Shown: piece by piece, positions 11,910 through 22,669 of the stretch | Numbering within the stretch: the first letter of the stretch is position 1 | How the letters are laid out: every line of letters starts with the position of its first letter | The notes under the pieces: model-generated | Databases searched by the model: none | What the model was told of the DNA's origin: nothing | The model's input: the letters and a program-made list of their open reading frames with translations, nothing else | Assembly: GCA_018343915.1 (NCBI GenBank) | Contig: JABRWF010000006.1 | Location: 2,418,001 to 2,482,000, forward strand | Origin: Agroathelia rolfsii | Lineage: Eukaryota; Basidiomycota; Agaricomycetes; Amylocorticiales; Amylocorticiaceae | Length of the DNA stretch: 64,000 nt | Direction of reading: 5' to 3' | Position numbers and translations under genes: made by a program

Positions 11910-13244
11910 TCACTTTCTCGAGCTCTCCCCCTCCCTACTCGACTTTGGGGGCGGGAACGTAAAACCTCCTGTCTTGACGGGACTCCATCCATCCTCGGCA
12001 CGTTCGTCTGCTCTAATGAGACTGGCTATGCTCGCAGTGTGTCTGTGTCCGCCAGGTTTTGCGCCCGAACTAGAAGATGCCTTTGACTGCTGTTGCTGTT
12101 GCTGGACAAAAGGCGTACCACTTGTCGGCGTAGCCGCTGGAGAGCGGTATGCCGTAATATCCATATCACTGCCTTCCTCATCGCTCTCTAGATCACCTGA
12201 GACGTCACCTACAGCTGCACCCCTGCGCGGCGTCTCCAAGTCGTATACCTCATACTTTGAGATCGCGGCATTGCTGCCAGCTCCGGGCGTACGCATCTCG
12301 TCGGGGAGGTAGAGGTAGAAGAACGCCACGGCAAGACAGGCGCCTGCGACGACGTCGATGAGGTAATGGTGCGTGAGGTACATTGTTGCCCAGTAGAGCA
12401 CAGCCGTGTACCCCCAGATATATACCGTCATGTGCGGGAAGAAGTGGGAGATGAATAGGGCCTCCATCGTAGCGCAGCCGGCATGCAGGCTAGGGAACGC
12501 ACCAAAGACGACGGGCGATTTGGAGAATGTGACGGAATAGCCGTTACCACCGAAGAGCTTGTCGATGCGTGCTAGGCCAGCGGCGGAACCGGGAGTGGCG
12601 TACGATGCGGGAGTAAGACCATAGATGAGCTCATACCATGGCGGCGCGCAGGGAAAAGCGATCTGGATGAGTACGCCGGCGAGGTTCATGTATCCGAATG
12701 CGCGCGCCCAGAGGTGAAGGACCTGTTTTGGGCGGAAGAGCCAGATGAAGATGGCAATGACGAATGGAAGCACAAAGTGCACGACACCGTACGGTAGCCA
12801 CGCGGTGATGTCCAATAAAGGGTGTGTGAAACGCGTGAGGATGTCGGATATGTTGGCGCCATAGAGTACGGACTCGAGGGTGGGGAGGAAGTAGACGGAC
12901 ACGGTCGGCTTCCACGAGGGCGGCAGGAAGGGAACAGAGTACCATGTTATCACCCAATCAAGCACAGGCGTGGCTGGCACGAGGAATTGCGAGGTCAGGG
13001 GTATCAGAATGCCAATCCCGTAGAGGATGGGGATGAGCAGTTTATAAGGGAATGGGGGCTTGGTCATAAAATACAGCCAGAAAGAGGCGAGAGAGAAGTG
13101 AAAAAGCCATATCGAGTCCACAAAGACGAGCTTGTGCTTGCGTATTTTCGCAATTGTATCTCGAGGATTTGTGGACTTGTCGAGCCTGCCCACGGCTGCG
13201 ACGAGCGCCTGGATGATCTGGCGAACGCCACGAACGAGACTCAT
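11910..13244 (-). CDS. AUR1: Inositol phosphorylceramide synthase catalytic subunit
   Basis: Aur1 transfers phosphoinositol from phosphatidylinositol to ceramide in the Golgi, an essential fungal sphingolipid step. It is an intronless ORF of 444 residues, slightly longer than the yeast protein because of a Ser/Gln-rich cytosolic tail. Several membrane segments precede the PAP2-type active site. The motif GAFPSLHAGCATMEALF carries the first catalytic His, and THHYLIDVVAGACLAV carries the second His and the Asp. The N-terminal half includes ITWYSVPFLPP-type sequence and PCAPPWYELIYGL, both characteristic of AUR1. The start ATG at 13244 gives MSLVRGVRQIIQALVAAVG. It is divergent from the fungalysin gene. 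The assignment is secure on family motifs. Confidence 0.94.
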   Translation of the reverse strand: MSLVRGVRQIIQALVAAVGRLDKSTNPRDTIAKIRKHKLVFVDSIWLFHFSLASFWLYFMTKPPFPYKLLIPILYGIGILIPLTSQFLVPATPVLDWVITWYSVPFLPPSWKPTVSVYFLPTLESVLYGANISDILTRFTHPLLDITAWLPYGVVHFVLPFVIAIFIWLFRPKQVLHLWARAFGYMNLAGVLIQIAFPCAPPWYELIYGLTPASYATPGSAAGLARIDKLFGGNGYSVTFSKSPVVFGAFPSLHAGCATMEALFISHFFPHMTVYIWGYTAVLYWATMYLTHHYLIDVVAGACLAVAFFYLYLPDEMRTPGAGSNAAISKYEVYDLETPRRGAAVGDVSGDLESDEEGSDMDITAYRSPAATPTSGTPFVQQQQQQSKASSSSGAKPGGHRHTASIASLIRADERAEDGWSPVKTGGFTFPPPKSSREGESSRK

Positions 13245-13613
13245 GTGTGACTATGTGAATAGAGTGGGGTGTTTATACAGCTATACGAGTATTGTGATCG
13301 ATAAGCGTCGTCGAGTGTATGCCAGAAAACGAGAGCAGGCCAAAAGCGAGTGCCAGAGAGGACGAGTCGAAGCAAGGCTCTCCCGCCCAGTTGCTGCCCG
13401 AAATGGAAAAAAAAAGAAATGGCGCGTGCGACTGCGGCTTAATCGCCAGTTACACAGCCACAGATATGACACAGCCACCTCCTCATATGTATATGGGGCC
13501 GCGGATGTCGCCACTGCTGCTGCTTATCCTTACGAGTCGTCTGACTCCTTCCCCCATCCACCACCTCCTTTCCCCCTGTTAGACAGCTCTTTGTGTGTCT
13601 AACGACAACCACA
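13245..13613. promoter_or_regulatory. Divergent promoter of AUR1 and the fungalysin gene
   Basis: The 369 bp lie between two divergent start codons. A CT-rich pyrimidine block (about 13545-13590) sits just upstream of the fungalysin ATG, a common arrangement at fungal transcription starts. No protein-binding site was identified with confidence. Confidence 0.5.
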
Positions 13614-16390
13614 ATGCGCTCTCATTTCTTAATCCCCCTTCTCGTCGCTGGCCTCGCCAGTTCGACGCTCGCCCAGCAGCGCAAGTCGTTGGGCTTCGGT
13701 CCTGTTCATCCCCATGCTGTCTTTGACACAACACCGAAGTCACAGCTCAGTGGCTTCCGTGCTGAGAGCCTCCAGTCATCCCCTGAGAACGTAGCCCGTA
13801 TCTTCATTGAGGAGCAGACGGGGCTTGACGTCAACTCATATTACATTCGGGAGGACTCGTACACGGACAAGAACACAGGTGTGACTCACATCTATGCGCG
13901 CCAACTTGTCGACGGTGTCGAGGTCGTTGACGGCGACATGAACATCAACGTCCGTGATGGCGTTGTCATTTCGTATGGCAACTCGGTATGGCGTCTTATC
14001 TCGGCCTTATCATAGCATTATGACTCACCGTTGCCATGTCCCTTTCTCAGTTCTTCCGGGGTGAGCTGGAGGAGTCGTCCATCTTGGGCTCCTCTACTGT
14101 TGACCCTCATGGCGAGTACTGTGAGCAGTTGTCTCAACAGCTTGCTGCCCATGAGGAGCAACAGCTTCTTGCCAGCTCTGGACAGGTTATCATCCAGGAG
14201 TCTGATAGGAAGACCATTAGCTCTTTGAGGCGCATCCACGCGCACAATTGCTCTCCTGTCTCCACTCTTGGCTCTGAGCAGCAGGGAACACTTGCCTTTG
14301 ACCCACGCAAGCCTTTGTTGCAGTTCATGCTCAAGGCTACACCCAAGTCATCGGTGGTGGAACATATCGAGTCCCAATATGACTCGCTCATCGACTCCCT
14401 GGAGTCGACCTTTGAGCATTCGTCCATTCAAGGTCGTCAGGCCATGGTCGAGCTCATCTCCAATGTCCCCGATACCGTCTCTCCGGTAAAGGCACGCTTT
14501 GCTTATGCACAGGTGCCTGTGGGTGACCGTGTTGAGCTTCACCCTATTTGGAAGGTACGCACGTTGTCACACGTGATAATGCTGTGCCTATTCACTCACA
14601 CTTCTGTGATAGTTCGAGGTGGAGATGGCTGATAACTGGTACGAGGCATCCGTCTCTGCCCATGCCCCCCATCGCATTATCTCCGTGGTTGACTGGGCGT
14701 CCGACGCACCCATCCCCGAGGAGCCGGTTGAGAAGAAACCTGCTACCTACAAAGTCTTCAAGTGGGGCATCAACGACCCTTCGGAGGGCGAGCGCAGCAT
14801 TGAGCACGAGAACTTTGATACGCTTGCGAGTCCCGTAGGTTGGCACTCCCTGCCGTACAGGAAGGATCCTTCCCATGGCTACGTCAAGTTCAAGGATGGC
14901 GAGTTCTGGCACAATACCACCACCACCTGGGGTAATAACGTAAGCCATTGCCTTATTTCATAATTATTTAGACCAACTGCTTATATGTCATTTGTAGGTT
15001 TTTGCTCATGAGGATTGGGAGGGTGCCAACAACTGGATTGACAACTACCGTCCCGATGCTGGCGAGAGTCTTGCTTTCGATTACAAGTACGACCCCAAGA
15101 ACACCGATCGCGGTGAGGCCCTCGCGGAGGCGAAGAAGTACATTAACGCCACCGTGACCCAGTTGTTCTATACCTCCAATATGGTCCACGATTTGTACTA
15201 CCGTTATGGCTTCGATGAAGTCTCTGGCAACTTCCAGCAGTACAACTTCGGTCGTGGTGGTCGTGACGGCGACGCCGTCATTGCCAACGCGCAGGATGGT
15301 TCGGGTTACAACAACGCCAACTTCATGACTCCACCCGATGGCCAGAACGGTCGCTGCAGGATGTACCTCTGGAACACCGCTTCGCCGTACCGCGATGGTG
15401 ATCTTGAGGCAGGTATTGTCATCCATGAGCTGTCGCACGGTCTTAGCACCCGTTTGACCGGTGGCCCCGCTAACTCCGGCTGTCTTGGCTGGGGCGAGTC
15501 AGGAGGTATGGGTGAAGGCTGGGGTGGTAAGTACAATGTATTGAATAGTGATTGTTATCATGTGTGGCTTATCTTTCCTTCTTTTCAGATTTCCTGGCTA
15601 CCATGATCCGCAGTACTAGCGAGTACTCTGATTTTCCTATGGGTGCTTGGGCTGCTAACCGTGACAATGGTATCCGCAACTACCCGTACTCTCTTGTAAG
15701 TCTCATCACCAAGGCCAACGCCATCGGCGCCACCATCTATGCATATGACGAATGTTGATCGTATTTTTTTTTTCTCTTAGGATTTCGAGATCAACCCCTC
15801 GACCTACGAGACGCTCGATAAGCCTGGCTACTGGGGTGTCCACGCCATCGGTGAGGTCTGGGCGGAGATTCTCTGGACCGTCGCTCAGGACCTCATCGAG
15901 AAGCACGGTTACTCGGAGACCCTCTTCCCTCCTAAGCCGTTGGAGAACGGTACGGTGCCCGAGGGTGAGTTCTACCGCCCTCGCGAGTACACGGCAGCAG
16001 GCGAGGAGAAGCCTTTGGTGCCCATCCACGGCAACTCCCTCATTGTCCAGTGAGTTTTCTCTTCTTCTTTTACCTTGGTAATTATCTTTCGAAGAGATAC
16101 AACTGACCTGGTTTCTCTCTTTCAATAGGCTTGTCCTCAACGGCATGAAGCTCCAGCCCTGCCGCCCCTCGTTCTTCGAGGCTCGTGACGCCATTATCCA
16201 AGCTGACCAGATTCTCACCGGTGGCGAGAACGCCTGCGAGCTTTGGGCAGGCTTCTCCAAGCGCGGCTTGGGTCCCGACGCCCGCGTCGAAGGCCGCACA
16301 CCCTGGGGTGGAGGAATCCGTTCGAACGACTACGAGGTCCCCACTGCTTGCAAGAAGGAGAAGATCCCTGAGGACCCCGAGTTTGCATAG
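13614..16390 (+). CDS. Secreted fungalysin-type metalloprotease (peptidase family M36)
   Basis: This is an extracellular zinc endopeptidase made as a preproprotein. Seven exons join in phase: 13614-13985, 14051-14554, 14613-14939, 14998-15526, 15589-15695, 15781-16049 and 16129-16390. The N-terminus, [20 protein letters not shown], is a clear signal peptide. A long FTP/propeptide region follows ([33 protein letters not shown]). The catalytic core begins near [13 protein letters not shown]. The zinc site HELSHG lies in [20 protein letters not shown], and the downstream glutamate region [16 protein letters not shown] is split by an intron. The C-terminus has [20 protein letters not shown], typical of M36. 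No break is seen. It probably serves extracellular protein breakdown. Confidence 0.93.
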
Positions 16391-17017
16391 ATGGCTCGCC
16401 TCTTTTCTGCTTGATTCTTCTCTTTCTCTCTATCTTGCTCGGCTCATTGGTGATGCGATTGCTCGTCATTTACATATGATATCTCTCTAGTTTACGTATT
16501 CCCCCCTTAGCATTTGTTTTGGCTTTACCATGTTTGGCTATATCTGTTTTGCAATAGGCCCTTATCATGGTTGTACGAGTAATTACGGGCGATACGACCC
16601 TTATGGTGATGATAATATCATAGTACACGTATTCATGAAAACGCTGTCTCGCAGTCTGATATAAGGATTCAGAAATGTGGATGAGGGGTGTCAGTTCGCG
16701 TAGTAAAAGTGTGTTGTGAGTGTATGAATACTGGTGGCAAGTGCCGACTGTGTGGATGCCACAACACGGCCATCCACAATTAGAATCTGCCTTAAAATTC
16801 CATGCTAATACTGAGCAGAAAAATCAACTGGTGTATTTAATTGGGGTGACTGAAGCCCTACTGTCAGCCTAAACTCGAGCATAAGCTGAAGACATTACTA
16901 CATATACATGTGTATACATCTACTACTACATCATCTGTAGTCTGCTGGAGCCCAAGTCTCGTCGATTCTAACAGGAGTACTTCAAGTTGAATTACACGAC
17001 CCACAGCAACCATTGTT
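16391..17017. other. Intergenic region, convergent 3' ends
   Basis: This is the space between the fungalysin stop and the stop of the first SDR gene, which converge. It is pyrimidine-rich just after 16390 and AT-rich later. No gene was recognised. Confidence 0.6.
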
Positions 17018-18200
17018 TTAGTCAAACAAAATGCCACCATCCACCAATATCTGTACCAACGGGGACCAGCAAATGAGCACTAAGTTACAACAGGAATTAA
17101 TGAGTCTTATTTCACGTACACTTTGGCCTGTGATAAAGCTACTCTTCTCTGAGGCCAGGAATGAAACGAGTTTGGCAACATCTCCTGGCTGCCCAAGCCT
17201 ACCTAAAGTTGCCATTTGTTTCCACTATAATCGATTAATATTTGCTAAAAGAGGTGATAAAAAAAAAACCCCTACACTTTCCCAGACCTCGGCTTCAGAT
17301 TTCCCAGTCAGTTTAGTAGAAGTGATGCTTAATCCTTGAGCTATTTATTTTCCTGAAGTAAGGATACAAATAGATTAGTTGTTCTCTGAGTAAAACGTAC
17401 TCATTGCTGACTCGATCATTCCTGGACAATATGCATTTACTGTGATGCCATGTGGCCCCCATTCTTGGGCTGTTGTTCAAATATGAGCTTAAATGACACC
17501 AGGGGAAAGAATTTCTCTTCAACGTACCAGCGGACTGAGTTAGGCCTCGTACCGCGAATTTTGATGCGCCATATATCCCTGTTGTAGCGTATCCTTTCTT
17601 CCCTGCTACCGATGAGGCGCCTAAACACAAAAAAAAAATTCATGTAATATCTCACAAGGTGTATAGAGTCTGCTCACCAATGATTCGACCACCACGACCT
17701 TGCTTGATCATCTGGGCTGCAGCGTACTTATAAGATAGGAATACACCCTTTACATTGATAGTAAGTATCCGATCGAGTTCCTCCATAGATACTATGAATT
17801 CATGATAAGCAATAATCTAAAATTAATAACGGTAGGATTAAACCATCAAGTATTGGTTTTTGCATCATTATTCCCGCGTTTGCAATCATCTATCAAAAGT
17901 TAGTGACTGGTGCAAATATCATGCAACTATGAAATAACGCACTATGTCGATACCGCCAAATTCGGAGACAGCCAAGTCTACCATTTCTTTCACATTGTTT
18001 TCGATGGTTATATCACCAACATAGCTGATAGCTTTACGTCCTTTAGAATTAATCTCATCGAGAAGGGTATTGAGATGAGGGGCTTGATGCTCCAGATCAT
18101 TAATCAAAATATCGCAACCATCGTCTGCAAGGTGAAGAGCTATGCTACGGCCGATACCACCTGCACAACCGGTGACTATAGCAGTCCTCGAAGATGACAT
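17018..18200 (-). CDS. Short-chain dehydrogenase/reductase, copy 1 (acetoin/diacetyl reductase-like)
   Basis: This is an NAD(P)(H)-dependent oxidoreductase of the classical SDR family. Exon 1 (from ATG 18200) has the Rossmann glycine motif TGCAGGIG and ends at FGGIDIV. The next short exon gives ANAGIMMQKPILDG with the NAG motif. Then come VSMEELDRILTINVKG with YAAAQMIKQGRGGRIIG, and the catalytic exon ASSVAGKKGYATTGIYGASK with the S..YxxxK triad. WGPHGITVNAYCPG and LASEKSSFITGQSV with a final ILVDGG close the protein. At least eight exons join without a frame break. The PG/NAYCPG wording resembles acetoin or diacetyl reductases, but the substrate is unproven. It is paralogous to the SDR at 19181-20382. 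Confidence 0.8.
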
Positions 18201-19180
18201 GATTATAAGCTCTATCGTTACAGCAGATCAAGAAGCGATAGACTGCCTAGTGCAGGGGGTGTCTCCAGTGGGGCCTGCCATATTTAGGGATAACGGGTGA
18301 CTTTCCGTAGACTTCTATTCTATTCTATTCGCTCAGATCTGCCAGATCGCCGTGATGCCGCTCTATGCCGGGTCGCCATTGGCCCCAATAAATCCATCCA
18401 GTTTTATCCAGGTCTCGAATAGGATTCCTCGGCATCTGCAATGCTGAGTCCGGCGGCGTGGCTCGCGGAAGAATCAAGATAACAATTCTTCTGTTTGTAA
18501 CGATGCAGAGTTGTATACCTAGTGCTACATTGCTCTCTTCAAGCAAATTGCCTCCCACCATGCTCTCTTCCACAATCTCACTGCTGCGAAACTATAACAT
18601 CCCTGGATACAATGACTTTGGTCTCCCCAAAGGCATTAATTACCGCGGCTCTGAGAGTTTTAGTGTCGTGTGTACATCTAAATCACCTTCCGAGGTTGTC
18701 GGCCAGGAGATTATAAGCTTATGCTATATGCACTCGAGTTCACGATCTCTCCCACATGGTTCAATCCTCCAATGTATAGGTTACTCTCAAGTAGATATAT
18801 TAAAAGGTACTAGTATTAAGGGCAAGCATTTTCAAACGGACTCGGAGACTTGGTGAAAAGGCAGGTGGAGGAATGACAAGCGAACTTTTAGCCGCTCAGG
18901 CCGCTCAAGCTGTCCAGGCTGGGCTACTAATGTGCCCTTCTGATACCATTATCCTCAAATATGGCAGGCCCCACTTGAGACACCCCCCGCACCGGGCGGT
19001 CTATCCTTTCTTGATTTGCTGTAAACAGTGGAGGCATGAATCGTATGATAATCCACAAATTTTTATAGTCCTGGAAGACGAGCCGCCGATGCCGGTGGAC
19101 TTAAGCCCCTCCGAGTCCGATACAATCGTACTATTATTTAATGTTTGCATACATCGAAGAAGTTACAATCACACTCTCAA
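18201..19180. other. Region between the two SDR genes; no supported gene
   Basis: It holds the promoter of SDR copy 1, with TATTTA at about 18281-18286 some 80 bp before the ATG, and a short CTATT repeat near 18315. Plus-strand ORFs at 18458-18856 and 18873-19256 (132 and 127 codons) and a minus-strand ORF at 18325-18573 have no recognisable domain. They may be decayed coding sequence or chance. Confidence 0.5.
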
Positions 19181-20382
19181 TCAAAGCAGACACCACCATC
19201 TACCAATATCTGCAAGATGGATTAGAAAACAAGCACTGAGCCCCAACAAGAACTAACCAGTCCTATTTCACGTACGCTTTGTCCCGTGATAAAGCTACTC
19301 TTCTCGGAAGCCAGAAACGATACAAGCTTGGCAACATCTTCTGGCTCTCCAACCCTACCCAGGGTAGCTGCTTTTGCCCACTGTGTTCCATCAGTATTTT
19401 TCAAACAAGAAAGAGTTGATAAAATGATATACCATATCCCACATCTCATCTTCGGATAGCCCATGCTGTGCAGAGGATGCGACCAATCTTTCGGCTATTG
19501 GGTTTGGAAAAAAAAATGAATGGACAAACGGGCGATGGGATTTAAAGGAGCTTATTCCATACTCAGCGGCGTCCTGATTACCCCCGGACAATACGCATTG
19601 ACAGTGATACCATATGTACCCCATTCTTGAGCTGTACCAGTTGTATTACTCTATATTGCTCGGACCAAAACAGATATTCTTCAACCTACCGGCGGACTGA
19701 GTTAACCCTCTCACAGCAAATTTAGATGCGGAATACGGTCCTGCGGATTGAAAACCTTTCTTTCCTGACATTGATGAGGCGCCTTGGCTCGGGAAGAGGT
19801 TATTAGATTATTGAAAATCTTGTGCAAATAGCTCTTCGCCTACTGACCGATGATTCGACCACCACGACCTTGCTTAATCATCTGGATAGCAGCATATTTG
19901 TACGATAGAAATATCCCTTTTACATTAATAGCAAGCACACGATCTAGTTCTTCCACAGAGACTGTATAGTGTCTTTAAGCGTTATCCTGGAAAAAAATAG
20001 GAATTGAAACTTGAAACACACCGTCAATAATCGGTTTCTGAGAGGCGGTGCCTGCATTTGCCACCATCTTCACACATGTAAGCAACACATCAAAGCTCTC
20101 AGATATGCAAAGTGTTAAACGTACTATATCAAGACCACCAAATGTAGTGACAGCCAGTTCCACCATCTCTTTCACGTTGTTTTCGACAGTTATATCGCCA
20201 ACATAGCTGATGGCTTTAGGTCCTTTAGAGTTAATTTCGTCGATAAGCGAGTTAAGATGGGGGATTTGGTTTTGCAAATCGTTGACTACAATATTGCAAC
20301 CATCGTCTGCAAGCTGCAGGGCTATGCTACGGCCAATACCACCTGCACAGCCAGTGACTATAGCGATTCTTGGGGATGACAT
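19181..20382 (-). CDS. Short-chain dehydrogenase/reductase, copy 2 (acetoin/diacetyl reductase-like)
   Basis: This tandem paralogue of SDR copy 1 has the same exon order. It starts MSSPRIAIVTGCAGGIGRSI (ATG 20382). It then shows NDLQNQIPHLNSLIDEINSK, DITVENNVKEMVELAVTTFG, ANAGTASQKPIIDG, VSVEELDRVLAINVKGIFLS, the catalytic block with PYSASK-type Tyr/Lys, YGITVNAYCPGVIRTPL, RVGEPEDVAKLVSFLASEKS and ILVDGGVCFD before the stop at 19181. Cofactor and catalytic residues are all present, so it should be active. Divergence from copy 1 is concentrated between NAYCPG and the C-terminal RVGEPEDV block, which is where SDR substrate loops lie (known for the family). A TATA-like TTTTATAG sits about 65 bp upstream. 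Confidence 0.8.
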
Positions 20383-20442
20383 GACTGCGGTTCGGTTGGA
20401 GTTGTGAGGGTATTGGCCTTATCATGTTCCCCCGTCACGGGC

Positions 20443-20450
20443 TTTTATAG
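20443..20450 (-). promoter_or_regulatory. TATA-like element of SDR copy 2
   Basis: On the gene strand this reads CTATAAAA, about 61-68 bp upstream of the ATG at 20382. The call rests on position and sequence only. Confidence 0.45.
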
Positions 20451-20557
20451 TGTTGAAGACAAGGATTATGCCGACATAACCGTATCCATGATACTATAAA
20501 ACGTGATCATGCATCACATCAAGCGGGTTTTCCGGCGATGGTGATTGGAATACTTGG

Positions 20558-20580
20558 GTGTGTGTGTGTGTGTGTGTGTG
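20558..20580. repeat. (GT)n microsatellite
   Basis: This is a simple dinucleotide run of about 23 nt, outside any gene. Confidence 0.9.
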
Positions 20581-21059
20581 CTAGAAATTAATTGACAATG
20601 CTCTAATTCCTCGGAGAAAGACACCCATCTATTGCTCTCACTAGCTTAGTAAAAATCCAATTAGTTTAGACTACGTGTAAACATGATGTGTGCAATCTCC
20701 TTGAAGAGGTTACCAACAATTTTGATCTTTCAAGTTGGTCTTGAGTCACCTCTAAGGCCTAACGAATGAATGGCTCGTAAATATTACCCTGTGTTGATAA
20801 ATTTTCAAAATTCGAGTCCGTGTATTTACAGTATACATATCTCTGTGACTTCTACTAATATTATATGCCCCTAAGCGACGTTTAACATTATTTAAGGAGT
20901 TAGACCTGCACGCTTAGTCAAAAATCGACCCACTAATATTCGTATTTATTTATCGTACGAGCACATATGTTGAGTTGGTTGCATGATGTAATCAAACATA
21001 AACTGCGCTTTGTCCGAGAGCAAAGTTGCTTCTTTGTGGGGCTAAAGATAGTGCATGTA

Positions 21060-21785
21060 CTAGTGATCGAAAAAAGTTTAGGCACAGCACAAAAACCATA
21101 CAAATTCGCCGATCTTACCCACTTCCACACCGTTTCTTCTCAAGTAAAAATTTATGTAGTACCATCCAAGTGCTCTCCAGAGCCCTATATAATTAGTTTT
21201 AGATAAATCCTGTTGGTTAGCGACTGTGAGCAATATATGTGGATAGAGTGTATATACGTCAGAAAACAAACTTTATAGTTCTAGATTTTTTTTAGTCAAA
21301 ATATTTTTCCTGGAAAGTATATGCTGGGTATATACTGAGAAAAAAATTCCATGGCATAAGAAACATCTGGTGAGGCTGTAGAAATTCCGGAAGTTGACGA
21401 TTTTCATCACTTTTCTGGGCCAGCCTATATAATTGCACTAAGAACGGTCAACTTCCGGAATTTCTACAGCCTCACCAGATGTTTCTTATGCCATGGAATT
21501 TTTTTCTCAGTATATAACCAGCATATACTTTCCAGGAAAAATATTTTGACTCAAAAAAATCTAGAACTATAAAGTTTGTTTTCTAACGTATATACACTCT
21601 ATCCACATATATTGCTCACAGTCGCTAACCAACAGGATTTATCTAAAACTAATTATATAGGGCTCTGGAGAGCACTTGGATGGTACTACATAAATTTTTA
21701 CTTGAGAAGAAACGGTGTGGAAGTGGGTAAGATCGGCGAATTTGTATGGTTTTTGTGCTGTGCCTAAACTTTTTTCGATCACTAG
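21060..21785. mobile_element. Fold-back element: 339-bp inverted arms around a 48-bp loop, TA flanks
   Basis: The left arm (21060-21398) and right arm (21447-21785) are reverse complements of equal length. The stretch I compared (about 125 bp) has three substitutions. The ends read CTAGTGATCGAAAAAAGTTT inward and are followed by AGGCACAG. TA dinucleotides flank both ends (21058-21059 and 21786-21787), as expected for Tc1/mariner-type insertion. No transposase domain is seen; the same 63-codon ORF appears in both arms simply because the arms are copies. It is most likely a non-autonomous fold-back derivative of a Tc1/mariner element (inference), fairly recent given the arm identity. Confidence 0.8.
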
Positions 21786-21787
21786 TA

Positions 21788-22232
21788 CAAGATCTCTCAA
21801 GGAGAGGAGTCTATGCACACCAACGCTCTCAGTCAACCGCAGGATGGTAAATGACTAATATAGAATCTAACTATGTACACCAATGACCTAGGCAGATAAA
21901 TAATAATAATCATGTACAAAATAATCTAGAGTGATGAACACACCTCAGTCACTTGGAGGTCCATAGAACGGTAAACGACTGACTTGTCAACGACAGGAGT
22001 GTAGGTACGAACCGATCCACCTGTGCTTACATAATAAGGTGAAGCCCAGTCACTACGTTGTGGCTTCAACTTGAACATTATCGATTGTTAGTTAAGCTAA
22101 ATGTCGGACGGCAAATTTGCTAACCCGCTGTATGCGTGCAAATTTATTAGTACGCGGATTAGTAGAGTCCAAAATACATAGTATCAATATTATAATATGC
22201 AATCTTGACTCTTGGACTGGTTACAGGTCATG
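21788..22232. other. Non-coding stretch between two hairpin elements
   Basis: AT-rich sequence without a supported gene. Short imperfect repeats such as GGTAAATGACT and GGTAAACGACT occur near 21845 and 21970, possibly an old repeat remnant. Confidence 0.4.
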
Positions 22233-22394
22233 GGCAAAGTCAGACAATAGTCAAACTCAATGTACCAAAACATATTTTGCGACTGAGTATGACCAAAGTG
22301 CGACTATTGGGTTTTGATATGTGCATTTTTATTCGCAATTTAGTTGTAAAAGACGTTCTTGGTACATTGAGTCCGACTATTGTCTGACTTTGCC
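22233..22394. mobile_element. Small MITE-like hairpin with 36-bp terminal inverted repeats
   Basis: The left arm 22233-22268 starts GGCAAAGTCAGACAATAGTC and the right arm 22359-22394 is its reverse complement with about two mismatches. The interior is about 90 bp and non-coding, with weaker pairing. A further imperfect inverted match (GCAATCT and AGATTGC) lies outside the arms near 22198 and 22419, so the true element may be about 230 bp. No clean target duplication was found. Confidence 0.55.
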
Positions 22395-22669
22395 TTTTAC
22401 TAAGGGTCATGTTTTAGATTGCATCTCCTACTATAAAGTGAAGAAACGAAATGCAGGGCATATACCAGTTGATTGAGCCAAATATTAGCGGTAAGTTTTG
22501 AAACATGGGAGGCATGTACTAGTAAGCAAAGAGCTTGAGCGCATTCAATTTTGTCTACCATAGTTAAATACATTTAGGAGAACTTGAAATCCACTAAAAA
22601 AATAAATATTTGGACGTCAAGCTCAATCGATTTCCTTCTCCTTACTGCTCGTTAAAACCGGCCAGTGAT

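Larger units (their letters stand above)
20383..21057. other. Upstream region of SDR copy 2 and flank of the fold-back element
   Basis: AT-rich sequence without a gene. It contains a short GT microsatellite at 20558-20580 and leads into the TA target site of the fold-back element. Confidence 0.55.

Noticed and set aside
18325..19256. ORFs between the SDR genes as a separate gene
   Set aside because: No recognisable domain, inconsistent frames and AT-rich context. They may be decayed sequence.
21078..21767. Two near-identical 63-codon ORFs on opposite strands
   Set aside because: They are the two arms of the fold-back element read in opposite directions, with no transposase or other domain.
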